From Schistocephalus solidus (Eukaryota; Platyhelminthes; Cestoda; Diphyllobothriidea; Diphyllobothriidae): DNA of 64,000 nt. The stretch covers positions 248,001-312,000 of the forward strand of contig WEDG01002492.1 of NCBI GenBank assembly GCA_017591395.1. Reading direction: 5' to 3'. The notes beneath the pieces were generated by a model. The model did no database searches. It worked only from the letters and a program-made list of their open reading frames with translations, and was not told the DNA's origin. Positions 46,101 through 57,215 of this stretch are shown here, in pieces. The translations under genes and the position numbers were made by a program. Each line of letters begins with the position of its first letter. Positions within the stretch are counted from its first letter, which is position 1.

Positions 46101-46540
46101 GCGACATTGAAAATTTTCGGAATTATGTTTTTAGCCTTTCGAAATAACTTATTTGACTTCCATAGATGCCTATCTATACCGAATGAGACTGAATGGGTGT
46201 GGCGACAATGCCAGCGAATACCGATCTGGGAACGAAAGCAGGGAATACCTTTTGGCTCAATCTGCAGCCAAACGTATGATATTGTGTTAGGTGCAATAAG
46301 GAACTCGACTGGCTTTGTTAAATCTGTTGCTGAATTGAGGAAACGGTCTCAAAACTGTAGATAAAAAACGTAATTTCATCTATAAAAATCTTGGCTCCCT
46401 TTTCACATAAAGTTGATGGGATGCTTGATTTTCAATAAGTGGAGTAGGTGTCCACCGCTTTGATTAGCTTGCTGGACGCATTCATATCATCTGGCAGCCA
46501 CATAAGGAGTACTTGTAAATCAGCAGTAGTATTAACAGAG
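43200..46540. other. Intronic stretch, no supported gene; small telomere-like patch
   Basis: ORFs of 60-125 codons occur without splice support. At 45535-45640 a CCCTAATACTAACACCCG patch is followed by AAGGTCACCTGTAATACGAG. This looks like the reversed flank-plus-island structure of the 35.5-kb repeat, shortened. Confidence 0.45.
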
Positions 46541-46559
46541 GCAAGAGAGACGGGTATGG

Positions 46560-46890
46560 TAATTTAAGACTTTGGATTCCAGATTCGGATAATGTGTTCT
46601 GTGAGCAAAGTTTTCGGGTTCAGGCACAAGACAATTCAAACTCTGATTTATAGTTTGACTGGCGGTAGCTAGCAAACTGAAAATGACCTCGAGCCTCGGG
46701 TGGGGCATTACGTGGGTTTAGGTATGAAGGCTAATGAGCCAGAAATGGTGCTTCCAGTCTCTCTTGTCTTCGTCGGCATTGCTCATCTGCCTTTACTACT
46801 AGCAGTTGTGCAGCTGCTTTCGAGGCTCCAGCATGACCTCCAAAGCAGAGCGGGGCGAGTAAGTTCCGTTGGCGATCGGTGAGCGTTAAT
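46560..46890 (+). repeat. tRNA-derived SINE, decayed copy
   Basis: TTTTCGGGTTCAGGCACAAG, then TGACTGGCGGTAGCTAGC, GAGCCAGAAATGGTGCTTCC and AGTCTCTCTTGTCTTCGTCG correspond to the SINE body at 40.4 kb. It also shares GGGGCGAGTAAGTTCCG and CGGTGAGCG-like sequence with 40330-40370, upstream of that SINE. Confidence 0.5.
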
Positions 46891-46929
46891 CAACGAAATC
46901 CTAAACTTCCTTATTTTTGTCTATATCCC

Positions 46930-47610
46930 TTCAACATGCAATAGATTTACTATCTCATGAAACTTCGACTGAAATTCTGAAATGTAATTTTAGTTCCAAA
47001 AATTTACTTAAGTAGGGTGATTAAATTCATGACTTTGCGGCATAATCGCGAGAAATTTCAGTCACATCAGGATGCCGGCTTTCAAACGAGCTTCTTTCCG
47101 ATCGTCTGGAAAAATTACACTACTAAAATGACTACTTATGTAGAAGAATATTTCTTGTTTCTTATCGAGGCCTTTATAAATTTAACTATATTTTTAGAGT
47201 AACCATGCACAAATATATCCTTCCGTTATAATCATTTGTTAGAAAATGTAGTCTTCCGATTTCCAAAAATCCATTTACTTGCAAAATTTTCTGAGACCAT
47301 GAAATGTGCACTCATCAAGCATCGTTTCTGTCAATCTATTATTGCTGCTTACAAAATTCACAACATGGTCCAGGTTCATGGAAAATTCTATGAGCAATAT
47401 TCAACCCTTTCCTAATATCTTAGAGGCATGTTTATTTTCCTGATACAAAATAGATACAGCATGTATTTTTGAAAACCTGAATGCAAGTTTAATGCAGGTA
47501 AGGGTTAAAACTATTTAAGAAACGATATATACCCTTTTTCAAGTATAAACTTTCAAGAAGACGTACTTGACTGCCAAATGAGTACAAGAAAAATATTTTA
47601 TTGCATAATT
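46930..47610. repeat. Family X repeat, copy 2
   Basis: Ordered blocks shared with 4360-4760 and 50450-51280: GAAATTCTGAAATGTAATTT, TTACTTAAGTAGGGTGATTA, CATCAGGATGCCGGC, TCAAACGAGCTTCTTTCCG, TCCATTTACTTG and TTTCAAGAAGACGTACTTG. No ORF of interest. Confidence 0.55.
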
Positions 47611-47619
47611 TCTACAGTG

Positions 47620-48970
47620 AACCGTGCACGTATTCCCCCACCCTCCTCCCACTCAGAGAACCGTCGCAACTCTTTACCCATCCCTTTGACGCATAGGTGC
47701 TCTGTTTGTGTTATATCATGACTCCAAAAGCGCTAGTATGATAATCCCGCTTATCCGTTATCCGTTTTATCTAGAAATGGATTAGCGTTCCCAGCTTGGC
47801 AATTATGATTGTGCTCGCGTTTTATCCACCCTATATTCTTCGTCATGCCGGCAATGCTGCATTGACTGTGCTGACTGATATTTCTGCTAAGTCGGTATGT
47901 CGACCTCCCCCGGTCCACGATGCCTTACGGTACTGTCTGGAACATGCGGATCGAATATAAGCAAAATTATATGCTACAACTGACGGAGCGATTTCCAGCG
48001 GTTCAGCGACCGACGTTGCTGACCAAGCCGAAAAGGAGGACAGGTTGACATGCAAGAATATCGTAATTTGCTGGAATAATTGGCAGTAGGTATACTTCTC
48101 CCACTCTTGAAAAATTACTACTATGGTACGTTCAAGTAAGTGTCAGTTAGAAAAAAAACAGGTCATTATAGTCATTATTGCAATGGCTGAACTACAGTCA
48201 TGACCCGAAACCCAGATCACATGAGTAGGAGGGCCATCTCCGTGCGCTCTATAAATAGCAACTTTGTACTGACCGTTTGTACCTAGTAAGTGTCCAATAG
48301 CTTCACGCTTCAAAACTTCATATGGTTCACGCACGTACTCAAACGATCCCTTTTGATTTTTAAGGTACAGAACACGATGAGGGTGACCGTGTATTCATTA
48401 CCCATTTACGATTGACTGTTTTCGGAACTATGCAGATAAATTCAGGTTTCGATTGCAGCTAAAAATCAAAGACAAACTTCCACCGTCAGTTTTATGTCAG
48501 GAAATTTTCTTCTGTAATGTTTCGTTATGTTTGTGATATCCAAATTTCATTTTTCACACTTACCGTGGATTCAAATGTAAGTGTAAGCCTTAAATAGATT
48601 TTTAGTGATCCAAAGACCCATATCTGATACTTTCCTTGAGGATGAATTCGAGATGGAATCCGAAATGTCATGCGAATAAAGCTCTTGTCCCAGCGATCGC
48701 ATCTACTTCTCACAGTTGTTTATTTTTTTTATTAGCCACCTAAAAATGCTAGAAAACAAACTGGAAGAGTACACCATGGCACTTAGTTTGTTAAATTAAA
48801 ACAAAAGGAGAAGTAGGTGGAGCCGTAAAGCCCTCATCCGCATGACCCAGTCTTACGCTGGATTCTCTAGAAAGGCGTCTTTTTCGCACCCACTGTCAAA
48901 AATACCAACACCGGCAACTTAGATCTTGTAGATTTTGCGATGCTCATGCTACCATGGTTTTTATTTCGTT
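47620..48970. other. Intronic stretch before the terminal exon
   Basis: Mostly single-copy-looking DNA. Minus-strand ORFs at 47843-48055, 48143-48334 and 48525-48713 are unrecognised and unsupported. Confidence 0.45.
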
Positions 48971-48975
48971 TTCAG

Positions 48976-49361
48976 CTGCACCCTATACGCAAGTTCGCGA
49001 AAAGGCACAGGAAGAGGTCGATGATCTAATAGGAATCTCTCAACCACCCCTCGATGTTTCGACCGCCTACAGACAGGAGAAATTGGGTCACTTTACTTCA
49101 GTTGTTGGCTTCGCTGGGCCAATCCACAAAGACCGAAGCTCAAAGCAGAAATTCGAAAGCATTCCACTGGCTGGTCTTTCCACTCAACGCCATCGCAACC
49201 ACTCCTCCGCGCTTCCAACACCATTGCCCCCTGATGTCCCTTCGTCTGCCACCACAACAGATGGGGATACTCAGAGCGCTGGCCAGTCCTCCGCCAGGGA
49301 TCGCAAGGACTCCGATTCAAAAAGTTCTTTGCTCAAACAAGCAAAATTCCAGTATGTTTAA
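48976..49361 (+). CDS. unc80: UNC80-like terminal exon k
   Basis: The last exon of the model. The acceptor is ATTTCGTTTTCAG at 48975 and the entry is phase 1, so the overhanging CT completes a GCT Ala codon with exon j. It encodes 127 residues and ends at TAA (49359-49361). The sequence starts APYTQVREKAQEEVDDLIG, then becomes Pro/Ser/His-rich and disordered, ending LLKQAKFQYV. A possible donor, GTATGT, overlaps the last three codons at 49352, so a further exon cannot be excluded. Possible AATAAA signals lie far downstream at 50346 and 50391. A second frame (49054-49500) also stays open here but lacks splice support and looks like a compositional shadow. Confidence 0.7.
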
Positions 49362-50440
49362 GACCGAAATGCAGAGAAAGTTCTTCACTCCTCCGCTGCT
49401 GTCCATTCCGCTGCTTGAATTCTTCAAGCAGCCCGAAACCTTCCAATGCGCTTTGTGTTCTTTTGATATTTCTTCAAACAGAGAAGCTTACCTTCGCTGA
49501 GCAAGAGTTATTTGTTCATTTCTCCTACTGTTAGTACAGTCCCTTTGTAGTACGGTTTTGTTTTGGCTAAAACATCTGCAACAAACTCAAGCAAAGGGGG
49601 CGTGATGATGCAATTGTTCGGGAGTCGAACAGGAATTTGCCCGATCGATTTTCACACCTACGGCCATTATGAACCTCGAGTGTTATCAGGGAAATTCACC
49701 AAGATTCATGCATAATGTTATCTAACCATTTAGCTCTTGAGCACCCAAGCTCCGAGTTCGCTGACATCCCAGTCTGCTGGAATCGCTGGCTTTGGACGAC
49801 CGAGTCCTCAGTAGAGGCGAAAAAGGGGCAGGACTATAGATGGGCAGTGACACTTCCCTAACGTAGACTAGGAGCCAGCATTTTACTGGCGATTTATTAC
49901 GGTTGCGAACACTTTTCCATGTGAATTTGTGCATCCGGGAGTCTGATAACAAGTTACTAGATTTTTACTGCCAAAGAAAATTCATTACTGCATGTATCGG
50001 TATGATTTGTAGGGAAATGCTAGGCTCCCCTTACTGTCTTTGAGGTAATGAGGATGATGGCGAGCGATCAAAACTGTCAAATGGTCTAAACCCTGCGGTG
50101 CATCTGATAAGATTAAATGAAATATGACGGCATTGCAAATGACTTGACAACGTCTTCGATACTACTGTGTGCAAAGATTTTCTGACTGGTCATTTTGAAG
50201 ACTGCTAAAATTACTCAGCTGCCACCAGACTCCCGATGTTCACCATGTATAGTATAACGCTGCTCCCAGCGATCCTCTAAAGCTGGGTTTGTATAAAACC
50301 CAATCCAAGCTTCCGTGCGCCATTGAAAGTGCACTCTTGTGAGAGAATAAAGAGTCTTGAACGCCAGCTTTGTAGTTACCGTCGCGCTTAAATAAAACCT
50401 CATTGTAATGTTGTCTGAGTAATCACTAATCTATTCAAAA
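49362..50440 (+). other. Presumed 3' UTR and downstream flank of the unc80-like gene
   Basis: After the TAA at 49359-49361 there is no further in-phase exon with clear signals. Candidate AATAAA polyadenylation signals occur at 50346-50351 and 50391-50396, which would give a UTR of about 1 kb. This is weak, as AATAAA is common by chance in AT-rich DNA. Another open frame continues to 49500 but is a shadow. Confidence 0.35.
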
Positions 50441-50449
50441 AATGTAATT

Positions 50450-51280
50450 ACGACAAACAAATGGCGAAGTAGATTCCTTTATTCATGAAATGTCAACAGA
50501 AATTTAGAAATGTGTCTTCGATCTAAACAAATCACTTAAGCAGGATCGTCGTATTGATTATAGGTCAGCGTAATCACAAGGTATTTTTGTCACGCTAGAA
50601 TGCCGACTTTTGAATAAGCTTCTTTCTGAGCTCCCGAGAAAAACATACTTTGTTAAAAATGGCTGCTTAAAAATTATGCAATTTCCTCAATAATTTTCGT
50701 GCTCATATTAATTCAAATATATTTTACAGAACACACGCACAAAAATATTATTCCTTGTAATGGTTTGATAGCAAATTTCATCTTCTTCAAACATTTTACT
50801 TGAAGAAATTGTATCTTTCAGTTTTATAAAAATTTATAATTACGATATGTTCAAAACCCTTGAAATGTTTTCTATCATACATCGTATCCGTCATTTGTAT
50901 TATTCTTCTTACTATTTATACCACATGATCCAAATCTATTACAATATTTTATGAGGACTGTGTGACCTCTTATTCATACTGCAGAGAAATTTACGATTTT
51001 TCTTTACCTAGAATGTACACATCATAACGTTTGGAAACCGTAAATTCAAGTTTAAAGGCCAGTAGCGTTCAAATTCTTTCAACAGTCTATAAACGTATTT
51101 TAAAAAACCGAAAGATACGCTTTCCTCAAGCATGCAATTTAAAGAAGACGTAATTTACTACCAAATAAGTTCGAGAAAGAATATTTTTATGTGTGTTTTC
51201 TATGAAATATATTTGACTTAATAAGGACATTGTAAATCATTGATAAAATTACATACTATATAAGTAGTAATGTTTTACAG
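50450..51280. repeat. Family X repeat, copy 3
   Basis: The best-preserved version of the family. In order: ATGAAATGTCAACAGAAATT, CACTTAAGCAGGATCGTCG, AGAATGCCGACTTTTGAATA, AGCTTCTTTCTGAGC, ACTTGAAGAAATTGTATC, ACCACATGATCCAAATCTAT and AAGAAGACGTAATTTACTAC. These blocks align with 4360-4760 and 46930-47610. No coding capacity. Confidence 0.6.
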
Positions 51281-51459
51281 AGTATAATTTTTGCGGGAGG
51301 CCAGAAGGAAGCTCGTTGATAAGCGAGCATCCTACTGTGTCTGACAGAAAATCAATACGACGACTCAACTAAAGTAATTTGTTTGAATCAAATAAACATT
51401 TCAGCATTCCTGTTGACATTTAATGTGATTGGGAATATACTGTATATGGTTGTTCCTGG

Positions 51460-51660
51460 CCGGACACAGAACTACGAACGCCCGTAGTACAAGTGATTTA
51501 GTCCTATATTCCACTGAAATTGTTGTCAGGATAATGTTTAGGGTTAGGTTTAAGGTTATAGTTTATTTTGGGCTTGGCTATACAGGTAAGGTCCGGTTAA
51601 AGGTTAGGATAAGGCTTACGCTTAAGGTTTGGGTTAAGCTTAGTGTAAGGGGCACCTGAG
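51460..51660 (+). repeat. Telomere-like island with conserved flank, copy 2
   Basis: The flank GGCCGGACACAGAACTACG then AACGCCCGTAGTACAAGTGA is a variant of the flank at 35.5 kb. It is followed by imperfect units such as TTTAGGGTTAGGTTTAAGG, AAAGGTTAGGATAAGG and AAGGTTTGGGTTAAG. Confidence 0.6.
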
Positions 51661-52710
51661 ATTGTGCACTCGACAGCCGGAGGGCGGGGGACGTTCCGGT
51701 TTCCATGTCCTCCCAAACAACACATTATCACCGAAATTTTAATGGAGAAACGGATCTGCCAATTCACGTGAGAAGGCACCCTAGGCTGCTGATAAGTGCT
51801 GCTCAAGTGCGCAAAATCTCGAAACCAAACCTTTATCAGTCTCAATACTTGAATTTTTGTGTCACAGGTCCCACGCTCATGGCTGACCACGCTTAACTTA
51901 CCGTTGTCTAGCGCAAAAACTCAGCATACCTACACGCTTGTGGCACTTGAAAACAGTAACCGATCTAATTTTCGGTCCTTAACCGATGCCGTCTTTTCAA
52001 ACTCGACTCCTTGAATTCTGACTTCAGAACTTGAATGTGGTGTAGGTAGTAGTCGGTGGTAGCCTTTACATTAGTTTGATCCTTCTTTGAGGCATATAAA
52101 TGATCGGGCACCAATGCACCCAGACATCAAATAAATTGGGTTTATTGAGATAGTATCCCTTGGGTGCCATGAGATAAGCCTCTCTGTAGAAAACCATTTT
52201 CTGGTTGTGACCTTGAAGAGTGATTGCAGTCTGGCAGAAATCAACTTCTGACTATCAAAAACAAAAAACTACCAATTTTTAGTGTAGCACATGTGCCAAC
52301 GCAAAATGACGGTCAGTCCAAATGGGCAAAGTTCAAGGATCACGGAAGTCTACATGGGCAGCTGTAGCTGAATCCACTTGGACTCCTGGCCTGAGTGCAA
52401 AGTTTTTCCTCTAGAAAAGCTTGTGAATACGTGCTATACCATGAAGAAGGGGATCGATCGCCTTGCCATGGGTATATATTTTATAAACGCGGATGGGTAC
52501 TATCACTCAGTTCTTTCAAGGGGAGTATGGGTTAGGCAAAATACTTGGAAAGCCCCTTACTTGTGGTGGGTTTTCTTAGGGCCGCGTAGTTCTAACTACA
52601 CACATTCACGCATAAAGCAAGACCACATATCATCTTATCCGACGCGGTGCAAACACACACAGAGCTCGATGAAGAGAAACTTAGATGATTAGCACCTTTC
52701 CTTGTGTTAG

Positions 52711-53035
52711 TGATCACCAACCAGACGACTGTCGTTACGTCAGACGTAAAAAGTTTCAGATATGTTGTAACTGGAGGAGCAGCAGAGCAAGGTCTGATTC
52801 GTGACCAGCCTGTGTGGTGCGTAAGTGGCAATAGAGAAATGTCTAATCAGCTATTATGCCCGAGCCAGCGCCGAAACCGAGATCCCCCAGTTCTGCCGAC
52901 AGAAAGCGATGGGTGAAGAGGAAGGGAGTAGGCCCAATCCCACCAGTCCTTCCAATAATTCCGATGCATTGCATGTTGAAGACGCTGGCGTATCAGAAGT
53001 GATGCTTTGGGCCATTTTTTGGCCAGTGAGATACC
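52711..53035 (+). other. Possible exons of an unidentified gene (uncertain)
   Basis: Two coding-like stretches. The first, 52711-52820, runs from acceptor CCTTTCCTTGTGTTAG to a consensus GTAAGT donor, with one open frame (VITNQTTVVTSDVKSFRYV then VTGGAAEQG). The second, from about 52876 to a GTGAGA donor near 53031, has GEEEGSRPNPTSPSNNSD and HVEDAGVSEVM. Composition is coding-like, but several frames are open, I recognise no family and the phases do not extend the unc80-like model. It could equally be a decayed repeat. Confidence 0.25.
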
Positions 53036-53219
53036 TCACATCTGGCGAGCTTTACAGACAAGCTGCGATTAATCCTGTGGAAGAGAACTTCAAATGGGGA
53101 AATCTTCTGCATTTTTGGAAACAATGGAACGGCAAAAAGAATTACCGGTCAGTTAAAAACAAACAACAATTTTTAAACATCCAGTGCTTTTATCCTACAT
53201 GTTAACCGAAAACTGCTCA

Positions 53220-55170
53220 GTTACTTTTTTTTTAATGCGTATGGGGTAGAGATGTTTGTTAATCTACCCCTGTAGTGTCTGCTTACGCTGTGTTTATTGG
53301 GGGTGTGGGTTGTCCCGGTAGGGGTATGTACGTGACGATGGCAGTAGGTCGCACCACTTGACTTGTGCACGCGGTGATTGCTCCTGGTGGCACCCAAATT
53401 CCACCTGCGTCTTCCCGAAGCCTAGCAGCCAGACCCGGTAAGCGCCTCGACCGGTGGTCTAAACCAGTAGAGGGTATCCGGTGTAATTCTGCGTAATCCG
53501 CATAGTTCTGCTTCCCTTTTCACCCCTCCTTCCTCCCCTGGAGACTTTCAAGAGGTCCCACGGAGAAGGCAACATGAAGTCCAGAAGTCGGCCCAGGCTA
53601 AGTCGGGCCGTCGTTTAGTAAGCAAAGCCGTGACTCCTAGCGGAGTCCGACAGCCGTCTGAGTTGTCTAAGCAGCTCCATTTAGTGACAGCACTACTTAC
53701 AGTAGAGAACAATGTCGAAATTAACGAACGATTGATAATCACTCCCAAAGCGGCATGAACACATTAGCAAAGTTTTTAAATCCTATTGAACAACCTTAAG
53801 CGCATTTAAAGCTTAAAGGAACTGTGAAAAGTAATATAACTTTGTTGATCAATACTATTTTTTTTTAAAAATGCGGCACATTCTGAAAACGTGAAAAATC
53901 GCTGTCAGTGCGACGAATAAATTAAACTAAGATTGTCAGGTGATAGCGTAAGCATACAATCTGGTGCATGCTAAGAGAACTCTTCTTTCGTCAAATTTCT
54001 TCATGGGTATTTCGGGTTATATCATCCTTGAGATACCACGAAATATTTCGCGATTTTCGCTGTTTTTAATCGATTGGAAAAAAATAGATCTTTCTCTATG
54101 TGTTTATCAAAACTTTCAAAATAAGATATTTATTAAAAGCATTTACCGGAGAAGCAAGCTTTTGGATATTTGTTCGAATGGAGATGACCGTTAACGTAAT
54201 ATTTTTAGATTCACCAAAACTTGAAAACGCATTACCGCAAAAAATGAATGCCTACAACAAAATTTGACCACAAGTATGCCTAAGATCAGTTAAAAACGTT
54301 TTATAATAAGAAACCCATTTGAAAATTGCGTTAATTATATACTTCGCTGAAGAAAATATACTAACTTTAGATTTTCAAGATTAAGTCTAGTTAAAAAATT
54401 AAAAGTTTAATCCATTTTGTGACGTTTCTGAAAATAAAAGATAGAATTTATGCTGAAAATGAAAGAGCTCACTTTTTTGTTTTAAGTTAGAACGTTTCTC
54501 GCTCCATTTGTTTTCTATAATTCCACGTTCTAAGACTGCAAAGAGACAACATAGTATCCGAACATATACTAAAATTTAGTGAAAATTGTTTATTTTCTCT
54601 CGGTCTTGTTTGTTAATTCCGGATAAGGGGTAACTATATTATATAAAAAAATTAACTTCTCGCATACTTCCAATTTACCATAGATGTCTCTGTAGTCCAT
54701 CTCCATAGTATTTGTGCAGAATTCGGTAAAGGTTTTCATTTTCGACGCAGTAACACAAAAATACTGGTAAACAAGTTTATCCCTGCGTTTTGTAACAAAA
54801 ACATCAGCAAATTTCACAAAATAATTTCTGAAGCTGAAGTATTTGCTTGCTTTTGGAAAAAATGCGATTCCTTAGACTTGCCTCCACTTGATTTCAATTG
54901 ATTTAAGGTTTTATTTGGAAACTTCTTTACTTATATTAATGTTCGTCTATAGCACAATGCACAAAACTGTGGGCTATGTTTTTTTGATATTACATGGCGT
55001 AGAAGATTACTTGGATCTGCGGAAATAGCTGATTTCGCCCAAATCTTACCTGTTTTCTTTCAGTATGTAAGATTGAACATGTAGTGTTTGTTAGTAAAAG
55101 GCTTTCTGAGCCTCAAATCTACTCAAAAACCAAAATAATAGGACCAACTGTATGCTAATCTACTCACTCA
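53220..55170. other. No supported gene; GC-rich patch then AT-rich DNA
   Basis: 53290-53700 is GC-rich and compact, possibly an unrecognised repeat. 53760-55170 is strongly AT-rich with random short ORFs. Confidence 0.45.
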
Positions 55171-55179
55171 AGTGTCGAT

Positions 55180-56110
55180 TACATATTGCATCTACTGCAC
55201 CTCCTCGCGGAGGATGGGGCTAGAAAAGGTACCCTAAACAAATGCTCGAATCACACGCTCTGTACGACGACTGTGGATGGCAGATGCCCTATCGTGGTCG
55301 AAAAAATCAAACAAACCACAATACTTACACCACCATACATCACAGGCTGCGTGGGTGAGTCCGCTCGCCACTTCTCTCAGTTCACCACCACTGAGATCAC
55401 ATTCAAGTCCCCTCAACCACTACTACCCCTCTTCCACCTAACATGGCCACTTAATCCCCAAATGTCCTCATTGCGATTGCACATTCACCTCGCGTATCGG
55501 TCTGGTTAGCTACTTGAAATCCATCGCGAGTTGATCGGCGCACCAGTGCCACGAGTCCTGATATACACATGCCAAATTAACCTCCTCGTTCTGCACTGCC
55601 CAGGCGCATCCACTAACCGCATGGGCCTATCCGATCACATGTGAATCCAGAAAATCGGAGCTAACCGCACTGCCGACACGCCAAACCCACCCCGCATACC
55701 CAAAATTTCTCCCATCTCCAGCACTAACAACCCTCATCTCCCAGGATGGATACCAATCTTGGCCTCGCCACTTCAAACGAATTAACTTTTGCCAGCCTAT
55801 CCTGCCTTCACTATCACCGCATATAGACATCACGCATCGCCTGATCAGTCACTTTGGATTCCATGGCACAGTGACTGATGAACCAGTAACAGGAGCGTCA
55901 GCATTTACCACCGCATCAGCCTCAACTGTCTGCACGGTCCAGTCGCATTCACGCCTCGCATGGGCCCTTTAAGCCACGTATGCCTCCATGAAAACCTGCG
56001 TATAGCACTGCCAGCCATGCCACGCTACCACATCTCTTCTCACCAGCCCCTACATGACAGATGGCTACTCCAAACATCACCCAACACCTGTTCACAAACG
56101 GCACCTCTCC
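55180..56110 (+). pseudogene. Decayed zinc-finger tail of the RT/C2H2 LINE
   Basis: Heavily mutated but in the same order as the fingers at 27.5-28.4 kb. One block reads like LRLHIHLAYRSG, then HRELIGAPVPRVL, then HCPGASTNRMGLSDHM. This corresponds to finger tail, the [13 protein letters not shown] linker and a [15 protein letters not shown] finger. A second block has HITHRLISHFGFHGTVTDEP then VTGASAF. Multiple stops and frameshifts. It is followed within ~60-100 bp by a family A repeat in the same orientation, as in the intact copy. Confidence 0.65.
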
Positions 56111-56164
56111 TGTGAAAGGGAAGTATGAACCTCGGCTCCTTCCTCACGTGGCTCCTCTGCTGCA

Positions 56165-56610
56165 CGTGTGATCCGAACTTGAGACTATCATGGTGTGCTA
56201 AACGCCATGGCTTGGAAGGTTGCCAACTGATGGGATAACTGGGACCTCGCAGTCAGGTCATTGTGTTTTTTTTTTGCGGAGTGACCGACTGGTAACCTGA
56301 GAGTCAGGCTGCAATAGCTTCTTCTTAATTTGGCCTCTATGGCGCTCTCAATCCATGGGATCCGAACCAGGTGTGGCGCACGCTTAGGTGCAGTTGCGGC
56401 CGCGCCAGCCACTTGCACCCTCTTCCGCCTCCGGTCTTCTTTACATGGTCATGACACTGGGCCCAGATGGTGGAGCAGGAGAGGGTGTACCAATGCAGCA
56501 CGAATCTACCACAACTAGGATCTACTTCACGCGCAATTCACCGACCCTGTCACATCTTGCTTTGAGACACACGATGGACTTAGTCGGAATCAACGTTCGA
56601 ACTGCCGCCA
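56165..56610 (+). repeat. Family A repeat, full-length copy following the decayed LINE tail
   Basis: Starts at ATCATGGTGTGCTAAACGCC and GGCTTGGAAGGTTGCCAACTG. It then has GACCGACTGGTAACCTGAGA, GTCAGGCTGCAATAGCTTC, TTCTTAATTTGGCCTCTATG, GCCGCGCCAGCCACTTGCAC and CATGACACTGGGCCCAGATG, ending TCGGAATCAACGTTCGAACTG. It is the longest copy, and shows the element to be about 440 bp. Confidence 0.75.
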
Positions 56611-56819
56611 TAACTGGTCACTTGAGATCAATTTATAACTCACGATGGGTTGCTGAGGTAGGTCTACTTTTTGCCAAAATATAGATCAACCAGTCGTTTA
56701 TGCGTGAACGCCTTGACAATTCGTCAAGTGGTGTCTTTTCAGATTGAAGGCTTGGCGATTAGCGCTGTTAGACCGCGGACCTGCCTAACCCGACTAACCA
56801 GGCGCGCGGTGTCTGCTAC

Positions 56820-56820
<1 letters not shown>

Positions 56821-56850
<30 letters not shown>
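56821..56850. repeat. (GT)n microsatellite
   Basis: About 15 uninterrupted GT dinucleotides between two family A copies. Confidence 0.9.
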
Positions 56851-56852
<2 letters not shown>

Positions 56853-56854
56853 GG

Positions 56855-57215
56855 GCCCCCTAAACGGGCCACGTGGTAGATGCGTTGGACCAACACGGGG
56901 GCCACATTAGGGCACGGCATGCGTTATTCGGGTTGCGCTCCCATAACAAATGCCGAACATGGAGGTGTGGTGGCACACCTAGGGGTGGCTAGGACTTAGG
57001 GGACCCAGCCGCGCCAGCAACCTGCGTCCTCTCCCGCCTCCGGTTTTCTTGACTCTGTCTTGACACCGGGCTCAGGTGGGGGAGGAGGAGAAAGTGCGGT
57101 AGATGCAGCGCAAGTCTACTATCACTTTAAACTAAATCACGCGCAAGTCACCGTCCCTGCTTCACTTTCCCATGGAGCATACGGTGGACATCGTCGAACT
57201 ACGACGGTCGAACTG
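56855..57215 (+). repeat. Family A repeat, subfamily with CCCTAAACGGGCC head
   Basis: Begins GGCCCCCTAAACGGGCCACG, which also heads the 2.0-kb copy. Then come GGGCACGGCATGCGTTATTC, CCATAACAAATGCC, CGCGCCAGCAACCTGCG, TTGACTCTGTCTTGACACCG, GTGCGGTAGATGCAGCGCAA and TCACGCGCAAGTCACCGTCC. It ends TCGTCGAACTACGACGGTCG. The head differs from the 56.2-kb copy, so there are at least two 5' variants joined to one 3' half. Confidence 0.75.

Larger units (their letters stand above)
1327..49361 (+). other. unc80: Gene span: UNC80-like protein, C-terminal part, 11 exons
   Basis: This is the gene model that ties together the exon entries below. UNC80 is a very large cytoplasmic/peripheral membrane scaffold that links UNC79 to the NALCN sodium-leak channel and supports neuronal resting excitability (family knowledge). 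The call rests on recognising, in order, segments resembling the conserved UNC80 C-terminal region. These are a DVLP-x-(D/E)W segment ending in a P-S/T-L/I-R exon end, a (K/R)QV-x-W exon start, an F/YL-x-LK-x-ILV segment followed by F-x-DF-x-V and PFI, then a Ser/Arg-rich basic tail. All ten junctions are phase-compatible, in the order 0,0,0,1,2,0,0,1,2,1, and the joined frame is 1004 codons including the stop. The largest intron (19749-36209) is packed with retroelements. The 5' part of the gene lies left of the window. No alignment was run, and the subfamily call comes from memory of the vertebrate protein. Confidence 0.78.

Noticed and set aside
49054..49500. 148-codon + strand ORF overlapping the terminal exon
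   Set aside because: It is offset from the spliced frame, has no Met or acceptor of its own and shares the Pro/Ser-rich composition of the real exon in another frame.
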